This document shows, piece by piece, positions 32,735-38,438 of a DNA stretch of 38,438 nt. The notes under the pieces were generated by a model. That model was not told the origin of the DNA and made no database searches. It saw only the letters and a program-made list of their open reading frames with translations. The DNA comes from Leeuwenhoekiella sp. GTDB taxonomy: Bacteria; Bacteroidota; Bacteroidia; Flavobacteriales; Flavobacteriaceae. The position numbers and the translations under genes are program-made. Within the stretch, counting starts at the first letter, position 1. Each line of letters opens with the position of its first letter. The stretch covers positions 1-38,438 of the forward strand of contig DRGP01000254.1 in the NCBI GenBank assembly GCA_011050015.1. The letters run 5' to 3'.

Positions 32735-32737
32735 AAT

Positions 32738-33997
32738 CTAGTGGTTTTGAAGTTTAAAGACTTTTTGAATGAGTTCCAGGCTTTCGTCCTGTGGAACTTC
32801 ATCGTCTTTAAGGTGTTTTGCAAACTGCGTGGCGATTTTTTGAATAAGGCGGTTACTGATTATTTCTGCCTGTTCTTCATTAAAACCGGCAATTTTTTTA
32901 CGCTGAAAGTCGATCTCACCATCTTTGATCTCTAGAAGTCTTGATTTTAGTGCACGTATGGTAGGCGCAAACTGCCGTGAGCCCAACCACTCATAAAAAT
33001 CGGTTTGTATTTCTTTGTTGATTTTTTCCGCTTGCGGCACGTGTTTTTTTCTTCTGTTCAACGTATCGTCCGTTATTTTTGAGAGTTGGTCAAGGTGCAC
33101 CAGGGTTACGTGATCTACTTCTTCCACGTCGGCATCTACATTTTTTGGGATGGAAAGATCCAGGATAAGCAGCGGTTTTTTTAGATGCAGTAAATCTTTG
33201 GAAATGGTAGGTTTTTGTGCACCAGTAGCTACGATGAGCACATCTGCGACCGCAATTTCAGACTGAATATCAGCATAATCTTTAACGCGCAAATTAAATC
33301 TTCCGGCGATTTTTTCAGCTTTGTCTTTGGTGCGGTTTATAAGGGTAATATGGTCGTTTTTAGTATGTTTTACGAGGTTTTCACAAGTATTCCGACCGAT
33401 TTTACCCGTGCCAAAAAGCACAATATTTTTTTCTGAAATGTAGGGGACTCGGGCTAAAATGTACTGTACCGAAGCAAAACTCACCGAAGTCGCTCCATTA
33501 GAAATACTGGTTTCGTTCTTAATGCGCTTGCTGGCCTGGATCACACAATTAATGAGCCGCTCCATGAATGGATTGACCAACCCCAGTTTTTTAGACCTTT
33601 TAAATCCAGATTTTAATTGACCGATAATCTCAAAATCACCTAGAATCTGACTGTCCAACCCAGTGCCTACTTTAAAAAGATGGTCTACGGCAGCCTCATT
33701 TTTATAGGCGTAAGAAACTTTTTGAAACTCTTCTACGGTGCCCTGCGTGTGCGCACAAAGTAATTTGATAAGATCTAAAGGTTCATGGGCAAAGCCATAC
33801 ATTTCGGTACGGTTGCAGGTAGATATAATGGTAAGTCCGGCGATCCCATCTTCCTGTGCGCGCTGCAGGATAAGATCCTGTGTTTTCATATCTACACTAA
33901 AATGACCGCGCACCTCGGCATCAGCTTTTAGATAACTGAGGCCAATGGCGAAAAAATTTCCGGAATAAGCGGGGTAAAAAGATCGTTTGCTGTTCAT
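32738..33997 (-). CDS. hemA: Glutamyl-tRNA reductase
   Basis: 419 residues from the ATG at 33997 (MNSKRSFYPAYSG). An ATG 11 codons upstream (34030) exists, but a full -7 promoter box lies at 34015-34022, between the two, so the later start is the right one. The enzyme reduces the glutamate on tRNA-Glu to glutamate semialdehyde, the entry to haem synthesis. Catalytic Cys61 is in IISTCNRTEMY; LDSQILGDFEIIGQ (about 109-122) and the NADPH-binding glycines FGTGKIGRNTCENL follow; the C-terminal dimer helix ends the protein. It opens the haem cluster; hemL, needed for the next step, is not here. Confidence 0.96.
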   Translation of the reverse strand: MNSKRSFYPAYSGNFFAIGLSYLKADAEVRGHFSVDMKTQDLILQRAQEDGIAGLTIISTCNRTEMYGFAHEPLDLIKLLCAHTQGTVEEFQKVSYAYKNEAAVDHLFKVGTGLDSQILGDFEIIGQLKSGFKRSKKLGLVNPFMERLINCVIQASKRIKNETSISNGATSVSFASVQYILARVPYISEKNIVLFGTGKIGRNTCENLVKHTKNDHITLINRTKDKAEKIAGRFNLRVKDYADIQSEIAVADVLIVATGAQKPTISKDLLHLKKPLLILDLSIPKNVDADVEEVDHVTLVHLDQLSKITDDTLNRRKKHVPQAEKINKEIQTDFYEWLGSRQFAPTIRALKSRLLEIKDGEIDFQRKKIAGFNEEQAEIISNRLIQKIATQFAKHLKDDEVPQDESLELIQKVFKLQNH

Positions 33998-34014
33998 ATG
34001 TATAATCAACGATG

Positions 34015-34046
34015 CAAAAGTATTAGACAAGTATTTTAAAAAACAA
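34015..34046 (-). promoter_or_regulatory. Promoter of the haem cluster
   Basis: On the minus strand, TTG (34046-34044), 21 bases, then TACTTTTG (34022-34015): a full match to the Bacteroidota promoter TTG-N17-23-TAnnTTTG. Transcription would start around 34008, leaving a leader of about ten bases before the hemA ATG at 33997. Confidence 0.65.
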
Positions 34047-34155
34047 CGCTTGCGGTATCTTTTTTAACGGTAAACGATTTAGAGTCGCTCTTTTTTTAAT
34101 AAAAGCTGAAAATAGCCTAATTTAGTGCGATAATCGATGATAAGAATTTGTTTTA

Positions 34156-34172
34156 TTTAGAACAATTCTAAA
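34156..34172. promoter_or_regulatory. Inverted repeat, possible operator between hemA and araC-type gene
   Basis: TTTAGAA-CAA-TTCTAAA, 7-base arms, ends 8 bases before the regulator's ATG. Written as TTAGAAC-A-ATTCTAA it has the 7-1-7 layout of Per/Fur boxes with one mismatch. It could serve autoregulation of the regulator. It is about 110 bases from the hemA promoter, too far for simple blocking there. Confidence 0.4.
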
Positions 34173-34180
34173 CAAATTAA

Positions 34181-35080
34181 ATGTTGGAAATGCAAAATAT
34201 CGAAAAAAATAACGCGATAAGCCTTTATGATGAAGTCACAATTGAAACCGGTTTTGTGGTGCTGAAATTCAACAACGAAACCACCGAAAACCAACAGGTA
34301 ATCCGCGAGGTGGACAGCGGTTTTATTCAGTTTCATTTTTGTGCCAAAGGTGACGCGGCCTTCAGTTTTAATGCAGGGGCGTATAGACTTCCGTTGAAAG
34401 AAGAAAACTCTTTACTGCTATATAATCCACAGCGAGATCTGCCTATGAATATGGTGCTAGAGCCTGGAAGTTGGGTGATTTCGATATTGATTTCCATAAA
34501 AAAATTCCATTCGCTTTTTTCCACTGAAGCTGATTATATTACTTTTTTAAGTGATGAAAACAAAGACCGCAAGTATTATAAAGACGGTAGCATCGCGCCG
34601 TCTATGGCGGTGGTGCTCAACCAACTGGTTAATTATAACCTGCATTCCAGTATAAAACCCTTGTATTTTAAGGCGAAAGCTTATGAGCTGCTCAGTCTCT
34701 ATTTTAACCGGCCGGAAGATGTGGATATTGAGCAATGTCCCTTTCTGGTCGATGAAGAAAATGTGGCTAAGATTAAAAAAGCCAAGGAAATCGTACTGGC
34801 CCGTATGGCCGAACCACCCACTTTGCATGAACTTGCCGAAGAAATAGGATTGAGCCTCAACAAACTCAAAGAGGGGTTTAAACAGATTTATGGGGAGCCT
34901 GTGTACAGTTTTCTCTTTGATTATAAAATGGAAGTCGCCCGCCAACTGCTGGCCACGGGCACGTATAATGTAAACGAAGTAGGCCTAAAAGTGGGCTACA
35001 GCACCGCAAGTCATTTTATCGCAGCCTTTAAAAAGCAATTTGGAACCACGCCAAAAAAGTATATACAGGCGTTGGGTTAA
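34181..35080 (+). CDS. AraC-family transcriptional regulator
   Basis: 299 residues. An N-terminal cupin-like sensing part (20-150, FIQFHFCAKGDAAFSF, LLLYNPQ) is followed by two helix-turn-helix units in the last 100 residues (ELAEEIGLSLNKLKEGFKQ and VGLKVGYSTASHFIAAFKK, with FGTTPKKYIQ at the end). It is of the PchR-like type often linked to iron and siderophores. It is divergent from hemA with a 183-base gap holding the hemA promoter and a 17-base inverted repeat next to its own start, so control of the haem cluster or of itself is likely, though not shown. A weak box TAATTTAG (34118-34125) after TTA at 34096 may be its promoter. Confidence 0.9.
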   Translation: MLEMQNIEKNNAISLYDEVTIETGFVVLKFNNETTENQQVIREVDSGFIQFHFCAKGDAAFSFNAGAYRLPLKEENSLLLYNPQRDLPMNMVLEPGSWVISILISIKKFHSLFSTEADYITFLSDENKDRKYYKDGSIAPSMAVVLNQLVNYNLHSSIKPLYFKAKAYELLSLYFNRPEDVDIEQCPFLVDEENVAKIKKAKEIVLARMAEPPTLHELAEEIGLSLNKLKEGFKQIYGEPVYSFLFDYKMEVARQLLATGTYNVNEVGLKVGYSTASHFIAAFKKQFGTTPKKYIQALG

Positions 35081-35251
35081 AATGGATATGATGATCACAA
35101 AATCAATTTTAATGAATAGCTTGTTATAATAAGCACTTCAGCATAAAGCACCTGAACTCAATTAAAAAGAAGTGATTTAGCGTGTTTTCTATCCGAAAAC
35201 TCCTGTTTTTTAATTAAAATTCATCTTAACATAGGCGTAATGCATAATCAT

Positions 35252-35259
35252 TAAATTTG
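35252..35259 (+). promoter_or_regulatory. -7 promoter box of the EEP gene
   Basis: TAAATTTG, a full TAnnTTTG match, 34 bases before the ATG at 35294. The -33 place holds TTA (35226-35228) at 23 bases. The rest of 35081-35293 shows no gene. Confidence 0.45.
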
Positions 35260-35293
35260 AAATATTATTATCCTATCGTAAAATCTACTTATA

Positions 35294-36127
35294 ATGAAAA
35301 ATCTTCTTTTTGTATTGATGATCTTCTGTATGACAGCCGCGACAAAGGCTCAAGAAATCAGTACGATGACCTATAATATCCGCTTGAATACTGATTCAGA
35401 CGGTGAAAATGCCTGGCCATTGCGTAAGGAGTATTTGGCCGCCCAGATCAAGTTTTACGATCCTGATTTTTTTGGTGTGCAGGAAGCCTTGCCTGAACAA
35501 ATGGATTTTTTAAGGGAACAGTTTTCCGCCTATACCGCTTTGGGCGAAGGCCGTGAAGGTAAAAATAAAGGCGAATTTTCTGCCCTGTTTTACAAGACCA
35601 AAAAATTTAACTTGGAAGAAAATGGCATGTTCTGGCTTTCTAAAACGCCCGGCAACGTTTCTACCGGCTGGGATGCCGCGCTGCCACGGGTTTGTACCTA
35701 TGGCTTGTTCCGTTTAAAAGAAGGAGGTGAGAAAACATGGGTGTTCAACACACATTTTGATCATGTGGGCCAAGAAGCGCGTGTAAACAGTGCTCAACTC
35801 ATACTGGATAAAATCAAGGAGCTAAATACTGAAAACTATCCCGTAGTCGTTATGGGCGATCTCAATGTGGAACCCGATAATGAGGTAATTACAACCTTTA
35901 AAAAACAAATGGATGACACGCATGAAGTCTCGCAGCAACCAGCTTTCGGTCCTAAAGGAACGTTTAATGGTTTTCATCATAACGAGCCGGTAACGCGGCG
36001 CATTGACCATATTTTTGTCTCTAAAAACGGACTTGAGGTTTTGAAATATGGCATTCTCAGTGATTCTAAAGATCTTAAATATCCTTCTGATCACTTGCCG
36101 GTTTATACGCTTTTAAAATTTGAATAA
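35294..36127 (+). CDS. Secreted endonuclease/exonuclease/phosphatase-family protein
   Basis: 277 residues with a Sec signal (MKNLLFVLMIFCMTAATKAQ, 1-20). The EEP fold is seen from TMTYNIR (24-30, Asn28) and DFFGVQEAL (58-66, metal-binding Glu64), then FNTHFDHVGQEAR, VVMGDLNVEPD, RRIDHIFVS and SDHLPVYTLL, which give the catalytic His, Asp and Asn residues. Such Bacteroidota proteins are phosphodiesterases or phosphatases in the periplasm or outside; the substrate is unknown. It is a single gene convergent with recJ. Confidence 0.88.
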   Translation: MKNLLFVLMIFCMTAATKAQEISTMTYNIRLNTDSDGENAWPLRKEYLAAQIKFYDPDFFGVQEALPEQMDFLREQFSAYTALGEGREGKNKGEFSALFYKTKKFNLEENGMFWLSKTPGNVSTGWDAALPRVCTYGLFRLKEGGEKTWVFNTHFDHVGQEARVNSAQLILDKIKELNTENYPVVVMGDLNVEPDNEVITTFKKQMDDTHEVSQQPAFGPKGTFNGFHHNEPVTRRIDHIFVSKNGLEVLKYGILSDSKDLKYPSDHLPVYTLLKFE

Positions 36128-36144
36128 TCAAGCCGAAAACCTCC

Positions 36145-36164
36145 CTATTTTGGCCAAAAAATAG
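36145..36164. terminator. Possible convergent terminator hairpin
   Basis: CTATTTT (36145-36151) and AAAATAG (36158-36164) enclose GGCCAA; a short T run (CTGTTTTT) follows on the plus strand. It lies between the EEP and recJ stops. The AT-only stem makes it weak. Confidence 0.4.
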
Positions 36165-36195
36165 CTGTTTTTAACCGTTTTTGAAAGTCTGAATT

Positions 36196-37902
36196 TTATT
36201 GAATATCCCGTAATTTCAGTTGGAGGGATATATTGCCATTCCATTCATTAACGTCTAGGGAATAGCAGGCGCTAAATGCTTTTTGATCGGTGATCAAATC
36301 GCATTTTTCACCCAGGTTGAAACCTATGGCACCTATTTGATTTCCGCTGTGTTCTCCCGGCGGCCCATGCTGAGTGACGGTGCATTTTAAGTGTTTGCCC
36401 TCACCGCCCACGCATTTTCCATAACCGGTGTCCTTCAGGTCGCGGCTCATAAAAATGGGTGTCATGTTTTTTGGGCCAAAAGGGGCGAATTGCTTTAAAA
36501 TACGGTAAAATTTGGGTGTTATTTCGCCCAACTCCATTTCGGCATCCACGTTTATTTCGGGCATCAGCAGGCGCTCATCAATGCTTTCGGTGACCACTTG
36601 TTCAAATTTCTGCTTAAAACCTTCATAATCGGTTTCATGCAAAGTGAGGCCAGCAGCGTATTTATGCCCGCCAAATTGTTCTATATGTTCGGCGCAGCCT
36701 TCCAGCGCTTCATACACATCAAAACCATTAACCGAACGCGCACTTGCGGCCAGTTTTTCGCCGCTTTTTGTAAAAACCAGCGTAGGGCGGTAGTAGGTTT
36801 CGGTGAGCCGGGAAGCCACAATGCCGATCACCCCCTTGTGCCAGTCCTCATGAAAAACGACGGTCGTTTTGCGTTTTTCTTCTTTATTTTCCAGAATTTG
36901 ACTTAGGGCCTGTTCTGTAATTTCGCGATCCAAGTCTTTACGTTCTGTATTCAAGGTTTCAATTTCAGAAGCCATTTTCTGGGCCATGGCAGGATCAGTT
37001 TCCTGAAGTAAATGCACGGCGTGCAGGCCGTGCTTGATGCGACCGGCTGCGTTGATACGCGGGGCTATGATAAAGACCACATCTGTGATGCTCAGTTTTT
37101 TCTTGTCTATATTTTGAATAAGGGCTTGAATTCCTGTTCGTGGCGCGGTATTAATGACATGCAGCCCAAAATGAGCGAGCACCCGGTTTTCGCCCGTTAT
37201 GGGTACAATATCAGCACCTATGGCGGTGGCCACCAGATCAAGATAGATACTGAGTTCTTCCACAGTTTGCCCTTGGCGCCCGGCAAGCGCCTGCACCAGT
37301 TTAAAACCCACGCCGCAGCCACAGAGTTCGTCAAAAGGATAGTTACAATCGGCGCGTTTTGGGTCGAGCACAGCGACCGCATCTGGTATGTTTTCACCGG
37401 GGCGGTGGTGATCGCAAATGATAAAATCGATTCCTTTTTCTTTCGCGTAGCGCACTTTATCTAAGGCTTTGATGCCGCAATCCAGTGCAATAATCAGCGT
37501 GATGCCGTTATCGTGCGCAAAATCGATACCTTGATAGGAAATGCCATATCCTTCTGCATATCGGTCTGGAATATAGGTGGCCACATTGGGATAGCGGCTT
37601 TGCAGGTAGCTGCCCATAAGCGCCACGCTGGTGGTACCATCTACATCATAATCACCGTAAACGAGTATATTTTCTTCGTTTTCGATGGCTTTTTCGATGC
37701 GGTTTACGGCAAGATCCATGTCTTTCATTAAAAAGGGATCATGCAGATCATCAAGGGAGGGGCGGAAGAATTTTTTCGCTTTCGCAAACGTATCCACGCC
37801 GCGCTGCACGAGCAATTGGGCAATGATTTTGGGAACGCCCAGTTCACCGGCGAGCGTTTCAATGGTTCGTTTTTCAGGAATGGGTTTTAGGCTCCAGCGC
37901 AT
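36196..37902 (-). CDS. recJ: Single-stranded-DNA-specific exonuclease RecJ
   Basis: 568 residues, normal for RecJ, which degrades single-stranded DNA 5' to 3' in recombination and mismatch repair. The DHH domain shows YGDYDVDGTTS (82-92; Asp84, Asp86, Asp88), ALDCGIKA (139-146; Asp141) and CDHHRPG (163-169). The DHHA1 part follows with SARSVNGFDVYEAL and QFGGHKYAAGLTL, then an OB-fold C-terminus. VDTFAKAKKFFRPSLDDLHDPF (36-46 and on) is the RecJ N-terminal mark. It reads towards the EEP gene and has no gene upstream for over 400 bases. Confidence 0.96.
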   Translation of the reverse strand: MRWSLKPIPEKRTIETLAGELGVPKIIAQLLVQRGVDTFAKAKKFFRPSLDDLHDPFLMKDMDLAVNRIEKAIENEENILVYGDYDVDGTTSVALMGSYLQSRYPNVATYIPDRYAEGYGISYQGIDFAHDNGITLIIALDCGIKALDKVRYAKEKGIDFIICDHHRPGENIPDAVAVLDPKRADCNYPFDELCGCGVGFKLVQALAGRQGQTVEELSIYLDLVATAIGADIVPITGENRVLAHFGLHVINTAPRTGIQALIQNIDKKKLSITDVVFIIAPRINAAGRIKHGLHAVHLLQETDPAMAQKMASEIETLNTERKDLDREITEQALSQILENKEEKRKTTVVFHEDWHKGVIGIVASRLTETYYRPTLVFTKSGEKLAASARSVNGFDVYEALEGCAEHIEQFGGHKYAAGLTLHETDYEGFKQKFEQVVTESIDERLLMPEINVDAEMELGEITPKFYRILKQFAPFGPKNMTPIFMSRDLKDTGYGKCVGGEGKHLKCTVTQHGPPGEHSGNQIGAIGFNLGEKCDLITDQKAFSACYSLDVNEWNGNISLQLKLRDIQ

Positions 37903-37958
37903 AGATTTTTAAAAGGGCTAAGATACGAATTTAGGTTTCCGAATCATACCCCTTGTGC

Positions 37959-37985
37959 TTGTCCTGAAATAGGTGATTAATGTCT
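37959..37985. other. Possible insertion-sequence end
   Basis: TTGTCCTGAAATAGGTGAT resembles terminal sequences of IS3-type elements I recall from flavobacteria. It lies about 385 bases beyond the stop of the transposase-like fragment at 38345, further than the few tens of bases usual, so the link is uncertain. The rest of 37903-38344 is AT-rich with no gene I can support. Confidence 0.25.
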
Positions 37986-38344
37986 AAAAACTACTATAAA
38001 CAACCTGATTTTGCCTGTTTTTATGCGCTTTTACCGGTTTTTAGCTTAAATAAACAGGAAAAATAATTAGTCATTCATCTCAAATAATTGACCTTATGAT
38101 CCAATCAAAATTTTAAGGGCAGCCCCTGACTTACCAATTTAAAAATAGCAGTATATTGAGAAAACATTCTTGGTCATACACCTTTTATTAAAATCATATA
38201 GAAGAATGCGTAGTTTCGCCCTTTATTTTCTTGTTTTTCAGCCTTAAAGCTGATTTCACTTCTTTATAATATTTTAGTTATAAAATGGCTTAAATGTTTT
38301 AGCCCCTATAAAACAAGAGTATTATTCTAGATTTCAAATATTAA

Positions 38345-38438
38345 TTAAGCGGTTTGTTTTTTTATTAAAATCAGGTGTCGATCCCGGTTCCATTTTTCCA
38401 TTGGTGTAATCCTCCCCAATAGCCCGTGAAGCCTATCC
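38345..38438 (-). CDS. Partial transposase C-terminus (IS3/rve-like), cut by window edge
   Basis: The last 30 codons of a minus-strand frame that enters from beyond the right edge: DRLHGLLGRITPMEKW followed by NRDRHLILIKKQTA and a TAA at 38345-38347. The R-x-H-x-x-L-G-x-(I/V)-T-P-x-x-K-W pattern is the typical end of integrase-core (rve) transposases of the IS3/IS481 kind. With so short a piece, the family is a guess and I cannot say if the element is intact. Confidence 0.45.
   Translation of the reverse strand, partial: DRLHGLLGRITPMEKWNRDRHLILIKKQTA

Noticed and set aside
1-38438. CRISPR arrays, rRNA, tRNA or prophage modules
   Set aside because: No regularly spaced repeats, no recognisable rRNA or tRNA sequence, and no phage structural or integrase genes were seen by eye; a tRNAscan/Infernal run would be needed for certainty.

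Overview
The window looks like a piece of chromosome from a marine-type member of the Flavobacteriaceae (Bacteroidota). The sequence reasons are: several promoters of the Bacteroidota type (a -7 box TAnnTTTG, at hemA preceded by TTG at the -33 position), poor Shine-Dalgarno sequences, a SusC/FecA-like beta-barrel protein with an N-terminal carboxypeptidase-regulatory-like domain, a type-2 (oxygen-dependent) hem gene cluster next to a divergent AraC regulator, and a RAYT/REP pair built on a TTTTCCAAAG hairpin. The genus cannot be fixed from this alone. Most of the window is ordinary core genome; the accessory parts are 1-960, about 24.9-26.5 kb and the last 500 bases.

Layout. 1-963 is almost gene-free but holds a 35-residue membrane peptide and two hairpins. 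964-2164 carries rpiB and an ElaA-like acetyltransferase ending at a strong bidirectional terminator. 2185-9741 (minus strand) carries a small PD-(D/E)XK-like protein, an S41 protease and rnpA, then an operon of an MBL-fold hydrolase, a lipoprotein subtilase and an M1 peptidase. 9888-16439 has a cation:proton antiporter, lepA with a tiny coupled membrane protein, and an outer-membrane barrel protein. 16544-19019 is a dusB-plsC-HD hydrolase operon. 19234-21226 is a four-helix-bundle membrane protein overlapping nhaA. 21267-23441 (minus) is an ALDH7-type dehydrogenase and 3-hydroxyanthranilate dioxygenase; 23659-24904 is a lipoprotein isoaspartyl peptidase/asparaginase and a 45-residue disordered peptide.

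24905-26510 is a decayed stretch: a dispersed-repeat fragment, a DinB pseudogene with two stops and a frameshift, and a frameshifted REP-associated transposase between two direct copies of a roughly 100-base REP-like sequence. 26510-33997 (minus) is the haem cluster, transcribed hemA-hemC-hemD-hemE-(DUF6973)-(EI24/CysZ-like)-hemF-hemB, taking glutamyl-tRNA to protoporphyrinogen IX apart from hemL; hemG/hemY and hemH are also not in the window. It is faced by a divergent AraC regulator at 34181. The window ends with a secreted EEP phosphodiesterase, recJ and what seems to be the C-terminal end of a transposase running off the right edge.

No rRNA, tRNA or CRISPR array was seen. No large new system stands out. 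The best leads are the tightly coupled DUF6973 and EI24 genes inside the haem operon, the REP/RAYT graveyard, the 32-base near-perfect palindrome ahead of the nhaA locus, the out-of-frame overlap of the sensor-like gene with nhaA, and three small proteins with no assigned function.
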